Assembly: GCA_028819505.1 (NCBI GenBank)
Contig: JAPPLH010000053.1
Span: 89,234-153,233, forward strand
Direction of reading: 5' to 3'
Source of the DNA: Acidimicrobiaceae bacterium
Lineage (GTDB): Bacteria; Actinomycetota; Acidimicrobiia; Acidimicrobiales; Aldehydirespiratoraceae
DNA length: 64,000 nucleotides
The notes beneath the pieces were generated by a model that did not search any database, was not told the origin of the DNA, and saw only the letters and a program-made list of their open reading frames with translations. This document shows positions 45,201-53,077 of the stretch, piece after piece. Each line of letters begins with the position of its first letter. The first letter of the stretch is position 1. The position numbers and the translations under genes are program-made.

Positions 45201-45571
45201 TGGTAGGCGTCGATCGTGATGCCGGCCCTGAACGGCGCCTGGAACAGCCGCGAGTCGGTGGCCGTGGTGCAGTTCCAGCGCAGCGTGTTCAAGAACGCCG
45301 CGAACAGCCGCGGCGAGTCGAGGCCCTTGGACGCCAAGTCGGCCCAGCCCTCGTCGGTGAGGATCCACCGGTCGGGCTCGTACTCCCAGAACACCTCCAA
45401 CGACTGGCCCTGGTTGTCGTCGTCCACGCACGCCAACCCGACCAGCGCTGACTCGCCCGGCGCCTGCGACTCAGCGACCTCCTCCACGATCCACCGTCGG
45501 GACCGAACCTGCACCAGCTCGCCCACCCCTGGCAGCCGCTCCGGCAGCAGTCCAGGCGCGACGGCACTCAC
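42245..45571 (-). CDS. drmD: DISARM class 1 SNF2-like helicase DrmD
   Basis: 1108 residues from the GTG at 45571. SNF2 helicase motifs in order: ADDTGLGKTIEAGLI near residue 144, LLILDEAHHAAP near 250, LFLSATPHNG soon after, and ATDAAREGLNLQ with WNPGRIEQRNGRIDR near 620-655. The C-terminal 350 residues are rich in coiled-coil-like charged sequence. DrmD distinguishes class 1 DISARM. The start is uncertain: the frame remains open upstream through a duplicated segment, where the equivalent codon is GTC rather than GTG. It overlaps drmMI by one base. Confidence 0.93.
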   Translation of the reverse strand: MSAVAPGLLPERLPGVGELVQVRSRRWIVEEVAESQAPGESALVGLACVDDDNQGQSLEVFWEYEPDRWILTDEGWADLASKGLDSPRLFAAFLNTLRWNCTTATDSRLFQAPFRAGITIDAYQMEPLRKALALPRVNLLIADDTGLGKTIEAGLIARELLLRRKAKSIVVAAPPSMLEQWRGEMEERFGLVFEVLDRAYVSRMRRERGFGVNPWRTHSRFLVSHNLLIDPAYTDPMREWLGEARPGSLLILDEAHHAAPSSGGRYGIETKITRAVRDLAHRFEHRLFLSATPHNGHSNSFSTLLELLDPYRFTRGVKVRARTDLEPVMVRRIKEDLRSIRGGFPERNVVRVEIDGLPEDAPELALSRLLDEYRTARDQRYSSESARVRFAAGLMVVGLQQRLLSSIEAFARTLTKHRETVQRHWDRAHEPESDPHPALYPDDEQAPDFLKPADADDERAGWTSDEAEADEEAQIAQIDAASQPAADPAAAAWAHEQRLLDRMEKIAEDARHLPDAKTLRLIDWIRQHQCPGLPAFGQPATGSPPTWTERRVLIFTENREGTKRYLKSILEQAIEDTDQAEERIDIIDGLTSRPRRREVQRRFNADPATDPLRILIATDAAREGLNLQAHCSDLFHFDLPWNPGRIEQRNGRIDRKLQPAAQVNCHYFVLPQRTEDRVLEVLVTKTETIKRELGSLSQVIDDSVERRMLSEGIRHRDADALRNEIEAESLDDDRRRATEEELEEARERAQSLESQIEVCQNLLDRSRKWAGFSPVPFRDAIDCSLELLGAPTLVAGTDDEGRPMWAFPPLEQRSATDPSWTSTLDSLRVPRKLDQKLTRWRRDAPIRPVVFTDAGRLDEETVHLHLEQRVAQRLLSRFRAQGFVYHDLSRACLAQSRDSIPRVILLGRLSLYGRGAERLHEEIVPVAARWRDPVARSEPLKAYARDAETHTMDLLEESLNDSGRVPNEVVQQRLMAAAAQDIEDLRPQLEPRAAEHAAAAKQMLAQRGEREERALRDTLDRHRDQVEAELARHERDYTQLLLDFQGPDARQLREDTRQLDANMKHWRIRLDQFERDLEREPARVREFYEVKVQRVEPVGLVYLWPESN

Positions 45572-45658
45572 GGGGCCCGCTCCCGGAGGTCGCCGACGGG
45601 GTTGTCCAGGCAGTCCAGGCAGTCCAGGCAGTCCAGGCGCGACGGCACTGACGGGGCC
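45548..45658 (-). repeat. Duplicated drmD start region with 9-bp minisatellite
   Basis: A 30-bp segment at 45548-45577 recurs at 45629-45658 with one mismatch, 81 bp away in frame. The mismatch turns the minus-strand GTG start of the inner copy into GTC in the outer copy. Between them, the 9-bp unit gtccaggca is repeated four times (45604-45639, last unit imperfect). This looks like slippage growth at the 5' end of the DISARM operon. Confidence 0.8.
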
Positions 45659-45832
45659 TGCCCCCCTGAAGGCGTCCAGCCCATGATCTGGGGGACCGTC
45701 ATCAAACCGCACACTCCCGCCCGTCCGGCTGCCGACGACTCTAGCGGCCGGTCTTCGACGGGCCCGAGGCTGGCGAGCCGTCAGGGACCTGCCCGGAACT
45801 GCGTGCATCCGCTCGGCCTCTAGGGTGTGGCG
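45572..45832. promoter_or_regulatory. Divergent region between drmD and the MscS gene
   Basis: About 260 bp. It carries the duplication described separately and, on the plus strand, a TAGGGT box at 45821-45826 placed 6 nt before the MscS ATG at 45833, consistent with a leaderless promoter. No clear minus-strand promoter for drmD was found. Confidence 0.4.
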
Positions 45833-46942
45833 ATGCTCATCCTCGCCCAGACATCCACAAGCACCGGACTCGCAGACGCATGCGGCGAGTCGAACCGCGG
45901 CTTCGTCTGCGAGCTGGTCTACGACTGGACCGAGAGCGACGGGCTGGCCACCGCGGCCGACTGGCTGCTCGACCGGCCCATCCGCATCGTGCTCATCCTG
46001 CTGGTGGGGTGGATCGTGACCCGGATCGCCAAGCGGGCCATCGTGCGCTTCACCAAGCGCATCGCGACTGCGCCGAGCAGTTCGCGGCTGCAGAAGCTGC
46101 GTGAGAAGGGTCCCGGCAAGGCGCTCATCGACGAGGCGGCCCAAGCTCGGGCCGAGTCGCGCGCCGAGACCCTGGGCCACGTGCTGCGCAGCGTGGTGGT
46201 GGCGTTGGTGTGGACCTTCGTGGCGCTGCTGATCCTGGGCGAGATCGGAGTGAACCTCGGGCCGCTGATCGCGGGCGCGGGCATCGGCGGCGTGGCCTTG
46301 GGATTCGGCGCCCAGTCGATCGTGAAGGACTTCCTGTCGGGCCTGTTCATGCTGATCGAGGACCACTACGGGGTGGGCGACTGGGTGGACCTCGGCTACG
46401 CCTCGGGCACGGTCGAGGAGGTGTCGCTGCGGTCCACCACCATTCGCGACATCAGGGGCACGGTGTGGCACGTCCCCAACGGTGAGATCGCCCGGGTGGG
46501 CAACTACTCGCAGCTCTGGTCCAAGGCCGTCGTCGACGTCGAGGTGTCCTACGGCACCGACGCCCGTCTGGCGATGGGCATCATGCAGAAGGTGGCCGAC
46601 GACCTCTGGAGCGACCCCGAGTGGGGCGGCGACGAGCTCTCCGAGGCGCCCACAGTCTTCGGCATCCAGAGCCTGGGCGCATCGGGTGTCGGCCTCCGTC
46701 TGGCGGTCAAGACCGAGCCCTCGCTGCAGTGGGCCGTGGAGCGCGAGGTCCGCCTGCGCCTCAAGGAGGCCTTCGACGAGGCCGGCATCGAGATCCCGTT
46801 CCCGCAGCAGACCACATGGCTGCGCGACGACAGCGGGCACGCGGCCACCACGCTGTCAGAGGCCGAGCAGGACGCCTTCCGGGCCCTCTACGAGGAGCAG
46901 CACGCCCCGAAGCCCGAGGAGGGATTCGACGAGGGCCAGTAG
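45833..46942 (+). CDS. Small-conductance mechanosensitive channel (MscS family)
   Basis: 369 residues. Two or three N-terminal helices are followed by the pore helix GAGIGGVALGFGAQSIVKDFLSG, whose Gly/Ala pattern is typical of MscS TM3. Next is the beta domain IEDHYGVGDWVDLG...GTVEEVSLRSTTIRD and RGTVWHVPNGEI. These channels open on membrane tension to release solutes after hypo-osmotic shock. ATG 45833 was chosen; a GTG two codons upstream is possible. The gene stands alone. Confidence 0.93.
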   Translation: MLILAQTSTSTGLADACGESNRGFVCELVYDWTESDGLATAADWLLDRPIRIVLILLVGWIVTRIAKRAIVRFTKRIATAPSSSRLQKLREKGPGKALIDEAAQARAESRAETLGHVLRSVVVALVWTFVALLILGEIGVNLGPLIAGAGIGGVALGFGAQSIVKDFLSGLFMLIEDHYGVGDWVDLGYASGTVEEVSLRSTTIRDIRGTVWHVPNGEIARVGNYSQLWSKAVVDVEVSYGTDARLAMGIMQKVADDLWSDPEWGGDELSEAPTVFGIQSLGASGVGLRLAVKTEPSLQWAVEREVRLRLKEAFDEAGIEIPFPQQTTWLRDDSGHAATTLSEAEQDAFRALYEEQHAPKPEEGFDEGQ

Positions 46943-47002
46943 AGGCCGAGCGAGCACGCGAGCCGACACGCGAGCGCATCCCGCGGGAACCCCTGGGGCG
47001 GC

Positions 47003-47040
47003 TTGACACCCGATATTTGTAAGGTAATGTTACTAACAAT
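47003..47040 (+). promoter_or_regulatory. Promoter and palindromic operator of the ROK regulator gene
   Basis: TTGACA at 47003-47008 with a TAATGT -10 candidate at 47025-47030 (16-bp spacer), ending 10 nt before the ATG at 47041. An imperfect inverted repeat, TTGTAAGGTAA and TTACTAACAA, spans 47017-47039 and covers the -10 and start point. It fits autoregulation by the ROK protein. The region is markedly AT-rich compared with its surroundings. Confidence 0.6.
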
Positions 47041-48231
47041 ATGGGAGAGGGCTCTGGCTCGGGCGTCCTGAGGCTGCTCAACGGGCAGCGGATAGTCGAC
47101 GCGCTGTTCTCCGCTCACCCGACCCGGATGTCGCGGGCCGGCATCGCCCGCGCCACCGGCCTGTCCAAGCCCACCGTGTCGGCGCTCATCGCCGACATGG
47201 AGTCGGCGGGGCTGGTCCGGATCTCCGACGAGAGCCCCAGCTCGGGGTCGATCGGCCGCCCGGCCGCCCTGTACGAGCTGGTACCCACCGCCCGCCACTC
47301 GGTGGCGGCCGACATCGGCGCGACCAAGATCCTGGTGGGCGTTGCCGACCTGTTCGGCGGCCTGGTCGCCGAGCGGGAGCTCACCACCGGCCCCGACGCC
47401 CGCGCCGCGCTGGAGAGCGTCGCCGCGGCCGCGTCGGAGATGCTGCGGGGCATCGACGGCGGATGCCGCGCGATGTGCGTCGGCGTGCCCGGCATCTACC
47501 GGCCCGACCTTGACCGCGTCGAGCAGGCATTCAACCTCCCCGGCTTCGACAGTCTGGCCCCGGGCGCCTACCTCGCCGAGAGGTTCGATGCGCGCATCCA
47601 CGTCGAGAACGACGTCAACCTGGCCGCCCTCGGCGAGCTGACCCAGATGGGCGAGGAGCAGGCCGACGGGGACTTCGCCGCCGTCTCCGTCGGCACGGGC
47701 ATCGGCCTGGGAATGGTGGTCGGCGGCGACCTCTACCGGGGCGGCACCGGATCGGCGGGCGAGCTGGGATCTCTGCTGCTGTCGCCGTTCGAGCCGGGCG
47801 AGGCGCCGGTGACCCTCGAGGATGTCGCCTCCGCGCCTTCCATCCGCAAGCGGTTCGGTCGGGCCATCGAGGACGGCCGCCGCTCGGGACTCGCCGCCGG
47901 CGCCGACGTTCCCGAAATATTCGCGGCTGCGGCCACCGGTGACGCGGCCGCCGCGGCCGTGCTCGACGAGGTGGCGGCCGCCATGGCTCTGGCTGTGTCG
48001 CACCTGTGCCTGATCGCCGACCCGACCCGGGTCGTGTTCGGCGGCGGCGTCGGAGCCAACCCCGTGTTCGTGGACGCCGTCCGGGACTGCCTGTCCCGCC
48101 TCGTGGCCGCACCGCCGGAGCTGGCGGCGTCGACATTGGGGCGGCAGGCGGCCCTGGTGGGAGCGGTGTCCATGTCGTTGCGCTTCATCCACGAGTCCCT
48201 GGTGCCCGAGATCCTGGGGGACCAGCAGTGA
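47041..48231 (+). CDS. ROK-family transcriptional regulator (NagC/Mlc-like)
   Basis: 396 residues. Winged helix at about 10-65 (RAGIARATGLSKPTVSALIADM), followed by a ROK domain starting SVAADIGATKILVGVAD, with VENDVNLAALGE and SVGTGIGLGMVV. The zinc motif CxCGxxGC found in many ROK proteins is absent. It probably represses the downstream amino-sugar cluster and is released by a sugar or sugar phosphate. Its TGA overlaps the GTG of the M20 gene, so it belongs to the operon it likely controls. Confidence 0.88.
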   Translation: MGEGSGSGVLRLLNGQRIVDALFSAHPTRMSRAGIARATGLSKPTVSALIADMESAGLVRISDESPSSGSIGRPAALYELVPTARHSVAADIGATKILVGVADLFGGLVAERELTTGPDARAALESVAAAASEMLRGIDGGCRAMCVGVPGIYRPDLDRVEQAFNLPGFDSLAPGAYLAERFDARIHVENDVNLAALGELTQMGEEQADGDFAAVSVGTGIGLGMVVGGDLYRGGTGSAGELGSLLLSPFEPGEAPVTLEDVASAPSIRKRFGRAIEDGRRSGLAAGADVPEIFAAAATGDAAAAAVLDEVAAAMALAVSHLCLIADPTRVVFGGGVGANPVFVDAVRDCLSRLVAAPPELAASTLGRQAALVGAVSMSLRFIHESLVPEILGDQQ

Positions 48232-49478
48232 CGGGCGCGGCGCTGCGGGTCGCGTCGGCCGTCGACGGCGAGGCGGTCATCCGGCTGGTCCGCGACGCCA
48301 CCCGCATCCCGAGCGTGACCCCCGACGAGGAGGAATTCGCCCGTTGGGCTTGCCGTCAGATGGCCGAGTCGGACGCCTTCGACTCGGCGGAGCTCTTCGA
48401 GTGCGAGCCGGGCCGCCCCAACGTCTGCGGAACGGCCGGCGACGGCGCAGGAAGGTCGCTGCTGCTGGCCGGACACCTCGACACGGTGGCCGTCGAAGAC
48501 TGGTCCCGGCACTGGGCGGGAACCGACCGGGAGGATCCCTTCGGCGCCCACGTGATCGACGGCGAGCTGTGGGGCCGGGGAGTCGCCGACCAGAAGGCCG
48601 GCATCTGCGCCATCATCGAGGCGGTCCGGGCCTTCGACCGCGCCGGGATCCGGCCCGCCGGGAGGGTGTCGACCCTGTTCGTGTGCGACGAGGAGTCGGG
48701 CCAGCCCGGCAGCGGCGTCTCGGCCGGGATCCGGGCGTCGGTGGAGGGCCGGGCCGGGCCGCGGCCCGATGCGGACTTCGCGATCTACACCGAGCCGACC
48801 ACCTCCGCGATCTACACCGCCCAGATGGGCTTCCTCATCGCCGACATCTCCTACACGGGGGTCCCGGCCTACTTCGGCCGGCCCGAACTCGGCGTCGACG
48901 CCCTGCGAGCCGGGCACCGCCTGCTCGACCGCCTGTGGGAGCACTCCGACCGTCTGCGGGAGTCGGTGCCCGCCCACGAGCTGCTGGGCGAGGCCTTCCT
49001 GCTGGTCACGTCGGTCGCATCGGGAGGCAACATCGCGGTGCCGGGACGCTTCGAGCTGTCGCTGATCCGCAAGATCCTGCCGGGCGAGAGCCTCGACGCC
49101 GCGGCTGCCAGCATCCAGTCCATCGCCGCTGAGGTCGCCGGCGAGCACGGTGTCGAGTGCGCCGTCGAGTTCAGCGCGCCCCGCGACCACCGGTTCGGGG
49201 GCACACCCGACGAGGTGGCCGGCGACCAGCCGGGCGTGGCCGCGCTGGCGCGGTCGATCGAGGCGGTGACCGGCGAACCGGCCCGCATCGAGGGCGCGCC
49301 GTACTGGTCGGAGAAGCCGTTCCTGCGGGACCTGGGGATCCCCGGCGTGTACTTCGCGCCGGGCGACATCTCCAACTGCCACACCCCGTTCGAGCGCCTC
49401 GCCATCGACGAGCTGGTGACGGCCACCCGCACGCTCGCTCATTTCATCGCCGAATGGTGCGGCGCCCACGATCCATAA
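48228..49478 (+). CDS. M20-family metallohydrolase (amidohydrolase/deacylase)
   Basis: 416 residues from GTG 48228 (GTGA overlap with the regulator). Di-zinc ligands of the M20 family are visible: His and Asp in LLAGHLDTV, Asp in GRGVADQKAG, the Glu pair in VCDEESG, the acidic ligand in IYTEPTTS, and the last His in ISNCHTPFER. M20 enzymes cleave amide bonds of acylated amino acids, dipeptides or acyl amino sugars. Here, between a sugar-type regulator and a sugar ABC transporter, removal of an acyl or aminoacyl group from an amino sugar is the favoured inference. Confidence 0.87.
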   Translation: MTGAALRVASAVDGEAVIRLVRDATRIPSVTPDEEEFARWACRQMAESDAFDSAELFECEPGRPNVCGTAGDGAGRSLLLAGHLDTVAVEDWSRHWAGTDREDPFGAHVIDGELWGRGVADQKAGICAIIEAVRAFDRAGIRPAGRVSTLFVCDEESGQPGSGVSAGIRASVEGRAGPRPDADFAIYTEPTTSAIYTAQMGFLIADISYTGVPAYFGRPELGVDALRAGHRLLDRLWEHSDRLRESVPAHELLGEAFLLVTSVASGGNIAVPGRFELSLIRKILPGESLDAAAASIQSIAAEVAGEHGVECAVEFSAPRDHRFGGTPDEVAGDQPGVAALARSIEAVTGEPARIEGAPYWSEKPFLRDLGIPGVYFAPGDISNCHTPFERLAIDELVTATRTLAHFIAEWCGAHDP

Positions 49479-49500
49479 ACCGGACCCAAAGGGAGGGGCC

Positions 49501-50781
49501 ATGACAACCAAGACCAAGACAGACAAGACCACGAGGCCCTGGTGGCTGCTGGTCGTTCCGCTGCTCGCGGTGTTCGCAGTGGTGGCCGCTGCGTGTGCCG
49601 ACGATGACGACGACGCCGCGCCGCCGGCCACGACCGCGGCGCCCGAGCCGGCGCCGGAATCTGAGCCGGCCGAGCCCGAGCCTGAGCCGGCCGAGCCCGA
49701 GCCCGAGCCGGCCGAGCCGGCGGAGCCCGAGCCTGAGCCGGCCGAGCCCGAGCCCGAGCCGGCGCCGACACCCGCGCCCGAACCGCCCAAGACTCAGGGG
49801 CCCGGCGGTGAGGAGGCGGTTGCTTCCAGCGAGGTCGCGCTGAGCGACGACGAGGTTGCCGAGGTGCAGGGGGGCGGCTACACCGCCGCGCTGTTGTGGC
49901 ACACGGCGGGGGCGTTCACCGACGCGGTGAGCCAGGGCGCCCGCGACGCCTTCGCGGAGCTCGGGATCGAGGTCATCGCGGAGACCAACGCCCAGTTCGA
50001 CGCGGCCCAGCAGGCCAACGACGTCGAGACGGTCATGGCGCTGGATCCCGACATCATCATCAGCCTGGCCATCGGTCCCGACGCCGGGGCCGAGGCGTTC
50101 CGCCCGGCGGTGGACGCGGGCGTGCAGCTGGTGTTCCTGTCCAACGTGCCCCAGGGCTACGTACACGGCCAGGACTATGTGGGCATCGTCACCGACGACC
50201 TGGCGGCCATGGGCATCACCGCCGCGGACCTGCTGGCCGACGCTCTCGGAGGCGAGGGCGAGATCGGCTACATCTTCCACGACGCCGCCTACTACGTGAC
50301 CAACCAGCGCGACCAGGCGTTCAAGACCTGGATCGAGATCAACTACCCCGGCATCGAGATCGTCGCCGAGCAGGGTCTGGCCGACCCGGCCGCGGCGGAG
50401 GAGATCGCCACGGCCATGCTGACCCGCAACCCGAACCTCGACGGCATCTACGCCCCGTGGTCGGCGGGCCCCGCCGACGGGGTGCTGGCCGCGCTGCGGG
50501 CCGCGGGCGCCTCCGACGTGGCTCTGGTGACCATGGACCTCGACACCAACGTGTCCCTCGACATGGTCGAGGGCGGCAACGTCGCGGGCATCGCGGCCGA
50601 CGAGGCCTACAACCTCGGCCGCACCATGGCCATCGAGGGCGCCTACGGGCTGCTCGGCAAGCCGGCCCCGGCGTTCGCGGTGGTGCCGGCCATCGGCGTC
50701 ACCGCCGACAACATCGTCGACGGCTACCGCCAGTCGCTGGCCGCCGACCCGCCCCAGGAAGTCCTCGACGCGCTCGGCTGA
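49501..50781 (+). CDS. Sugar ABC transporter substrate-binding lipoprotein (RbsB/PBP1-like)
   Basis: 426 residues. Signal peptide with lipobox VVAAAC at residues 28-33, then an acidic run (ADDDDDA) and a Glu-Pro-rich linker to about residue 97, which would hold the binding domain away from the membrane. The periplasmic-binding-protein type 1 domain follows, with QANDVETVMALDPDIIISL and VYVGIVTDD-like segments (QDYVGIVTDDLAAMG) and NPNLDGIYAPWSAGPADG. Strong GGGAGGGG ribosome site before ATG 49501. The ligand is unknown; the cluster suggests an amino sugar or its conjugate. Confidence 0.9.
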   Translation: MTTKTKTDKTTRPWWLLVVPLLAVFAVVAAACADDDDDAAPPATTAAPEPAPESEPAEPEPEPAEPEPEPAEPAEPEPEPAEPEPEPAPTPAPEPPKTQGPGGEEAVASSEVALSDDEVAEVQGGGYTAALLWHTAGAFTDAVSQGARDAFAELGIEVIAETNAQFDAAQQANDVETVMALDPDIIISLAIGPDAGAEAFRPAVDAGVQLVFLSNVPQGYVHGQDYVGIVTDDLAAMGITAADLLADALGGEGEIGYIFHDAAYYVTNQRDQAFKTWIEINYPGIEIVAEQGLADPAAAEEIATAMLTRNPNLDGIYAPWSAGPADGVLAALRAAGASDVALVTMDLDTNVSLDMVEGGNVAGIAADEAYNLGRTMAIEGAYGLLGKPAPAFAVVPAIGVTADNIVDGYRQSLAADPPQEVLDALG

Positions 50782-50798
50782 GGCAGACTTGCCCCCCA

Positions 50799-50837
50799 AG
50801 CCCCGGCGGCAACCAGCGTTGTGCTGCCGCCGGGGCT
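50799..50837 (+). terminator. Intercistronic hairpin after the binding-protein gene
   Basis: AGCCCCGGCGGCA (50799-50811) pairs perfectly with 50825-50837 around a 13-nt loop, 17 nt after the binding-protein stop and 28 nt before the permease ATG. Such stems commonly protect the abundant binding-protein transcript and reduce read-through into the permease. No T-run follows, so partial attenuation is more likely than full termination. Confidence 0.6.
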
Positions 50838-50865
50838 CCGGGCAAAGCCCCACAGTGAGGAACGG

Positions 50866-51867
50866 ATGACAGACGATTCCGCCGCGGCCGGACGGGTGCT
50901 TCCTGGCGCCGACCAGTGGCTGGCGCGGCGGCGCCAGGACGCGGGCCTGCGCCAGTACGTGGTGTACATGGCCGCAGCGCTGATCTTCGGACTGTTCGCG
51001 GTCATCCTGCGCGACGACGGGTTCCTCACCGCCTCCAACCTGCTCAACATCGGCCGCCAGGCGGCTCCGATCGCGGTGATGGCGGTGGGCATGGCCTTCG
51101 CGCTGGCCGCGGCGGAGATCGACCTGTCGGTCGGATCGGTCGCCGCGCTGTCGTCGCTGGCAGCCGCCGAGGCGGTGGGGAGCTACGGGTTCGTGGCCGG
51201 CGCCGCAGTGGCGCTGGCAGTCGGCGCCGGCATCGGGCTCGTCAACGGCGTCATCGCGGTGAAGGTGCGCATCCCGTCGTTTCTGGTGACGCTGGGGATG
51301 CTGGGGATCGTCAGCGGCATAGCCCGCAACCTGAACAACCTGCAGTCGCTGCCGATCCGCAACGACGCCTTCCTGGCCGTCTTCGGGGCCGGATCGGTGG
51401 GGCCCGTCTCGTCGCTGCTGATCTGGACCGTCGTGGTCGGCGTCATCGGGCACCTGGTGCTGCACCAGCTGCGGTGGGGCCGCCATGTGCTGTCGGTGGG
51501 CGCCGACCGGTCGGCTGCCGCCGCACTCGGCATCAACACCGACCGCATCCGCGTCACCGCGCTGATGACCAGCGCGGCCGCGGCCTCGTTCGCGGGCGTT
51601 CTGCTGGCCGGACGGCTGGCCATCGGGCGCCACGACCTGGGCGAGAACCTGCTGCTCACGGTCATCGCGGCCGTTGTCATCGGCGGCACCAACCTCTTCG
51701 GCGGGCGGGCCTCGGTGGCCGGCGCCATAGCGGGGTCGGTCGTCATGGCCATGCTCAACAACGGCCTGATCCTCATGGGCCTGCGGGTCGCGGACCAGCT
51801 GATCGCCCGGGGCGTGATCATCATCCTGGCGGTGGCGTTGAGCATGAGAGAGCAGAAGGAGACTTGA
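50866..51867 (+). CDS. Sugar ABC transporter permease (RbsC-like)
   Basis: 333 residues from ATG 50866 with GTGAGGAACGG upstream. About eight to ten hydrophobic helices; AAEIDLSVGSVAALSSLAAA is the conserved segment of RbsC/XylH-type permeases, and IGGTNLFGGRASVAGAIAGS the later one. It imports the ligand delivered by the preceding binding protein, powered by the ATPase at 53074. Confidence 0.9.
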   Translation: MTDDSAAAGRVLPGADQWLARRRQDAGLRQYVVYMAAALIFGLFAVILRDDGFLTASNLLNIGRQAAPIAVMAVGMAFALAAAEIDLSVGSVAALSSLAAAEAVGSYGFVAGAAVALAVGAGIGLVNGVIAVKVRIPSFLVTLGMLGIVSGIARNLNNLQSLPIRNDAFLAVFGAGSVGPVSSLLIWTVVVGVIGHLVLHQLRWGRHVLSVGADRSAAAALGINTDRIRVTALMTSAAAASFAGVLLAGRLAIGRHDLGENLLLTVIAAVVIGGTNLFGGRASVAGAIAGSVVMAMLNNGLILMGLRVADQLIARGVIIILAVALSMREQKET

Positions 51868-51868
51868 T

Positions 51869-53077
51869 GTGTTCCTGCAACCGCTGCTGAGGCGCAACCC
51901 GCGGTTCGTGGAAGCCGCCGTCGAACTCCATCAAGCGGGACGGATACCGGCCAACAGCTGCGTCCTCGACCTCGACGCGATCGAGGCGAACACGGCCGGA
52001 CTGTGCCGGCAGGCCCGCCGGCTGGGCCTGACCGTCTATGCCATGACCAAGCAGATCGGCCGGGCCCCGGCGGCGCTGGCCGCCATGACCGCGGGCGGTG
52101 TCGACGGCTATGTCGCCGTGGACATGGCCTGTGCCCGACCGATCGCCCGTCACGGCCACAACCTCGGCCATCTCGGCCATCTGGTGCAGGTGCCCCGAGC
52201 CGAGGCCGGCGAGGCCGCCGGGCTGGAGCCCGACTACTGGACGGTCTTCTCCGAGAACAAGGCCGCCGCGGCCGCCGCCGCGGCCCATCGTCTCGGCCGG
52301 TCCCAGCGGCTGCTGGTGCGGGTGTTCGCCGAGGGCGACACCTTCTACCCGGGCCACGAGGGCGGCGTGGCGCTGGACGACCTGCCCGCCATGATCGATC
52401 GCATCGCCGGGCTGCGCGGCGCCGAGTTCGCCGGGCTGACCACCTTCCCGGCGCTGCTGTTCGACTCCTCCTCGGGCGGGGCCCGCCTCACCCCCAACGC
52501 CGAGACGCTGGCCCGGGCCGCGGGGATCGCCCGCAGCCACCCCGCCTGCCCGCAGACGCTGGAGATCAACGCGCCCGGCACCACCTCCAGCGAGGTGCTC
52601 GGCATGCTGGCCGAGGCCGGCGCCACCCAGGTCGAGCCCGGCCACGGGCTCACCGGCACCACCCCCCTCCACGGGGTGCAGGACCTCCCCGAGCAGCCCG
52701 CGGTGCTCTACCTCAGCGAGGTGGCCCACATCCACCAGGGCGTGCCGCTCTGCTTCGGCGGGGGTCTCTACATCGATCCGGTGTTCGGCGACTACCAGGT
52801 GCGAGCCGTCGTCGCCCACGACCAGTCGGAGGCGTCGACGGAACCGGTGCCGGTCGACATGCCCGCCCCGGCGGCCATCGACTACTACGCCAGACTCCAT
52901 CCCGGCGAGAGCCGGACCGTGGCCGAGGGCGCCACCGTCGTCTTCGGTTTCCGGGTCCAGGCCTTCGTCACCAGGACGTTGATCGTGGGCCTCACCGGCG
53001 TCTCTTCCGGCCGGGCGCAGGTGGCCGGCATCTGGAACGGCTTCGGCGACGAGGTCTCCGTCGGGGGCCCGAAATGA
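51869..53077 (+). CDS. YhfX-like PLP-dependent enzyme (alanine-racemase N-domain fold)
   Basis: 402 residues from a GTG with GAAGGAG 7 nt upstream. The N-terminus FLQPLLRRNPRFVEAAVELH and the PLP lysine segment LTVYAMTKQIGRAP are those of YhfX/COG3457 proteins, relatives of alanine racemase and D-threonine aldolase. C-terminal part: QVEPGHGLTGTTP and VAHIHQGVPLCFGGG. The E. coli yhfX reaction is not established. In this cluster it sits between the sugar permease and ATPase genes, so it probably acts on the imported compound or on an amino-acid moiety released from it. Confidence 0.82.
   Translation: MFLQPLLRRNPRFVEAAVELHQAGRIPANSCVLDLDAIEANTAGLCRQARRLGLTVYAMTKQIGRAPAALAAMTAGGVDGYVAVDMACARPIARHGHNLGHLGHLVQVPRAEAGEAAGLEPDYWTVFSENKAAAAAAAAHRLGRSQRLLVRVFAEGDTFYPGHEGGVALDDLPAMIDRIAGLRGAEFAGLTTFPALLFDSSSGGARLTPNAETLARAAGIARSHPACPQTLEINAPGTTSSEVLGMLAEAGATQVEPGHGLTGTTPLHGVQDLPEQPAVLYLSEVAHIHQGVPLCFGGGLYIDPVFGDYQVRAVVAHDQSEASTEPVPVDMPAPAAIDYYARLHPGESRTVAEGATVVFGFRVQAFVTRTLIVGLTGVSSGRAQVAGIWNGFGDEVSVGGPK

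Noticed and set aside
45604..45820. N-terminal extension of DrmD through the upstream open frame
   Set aside because: The extension is Gly/Pro-rich repeat translation and the SNF2 protein begins normally at the inner GTG.
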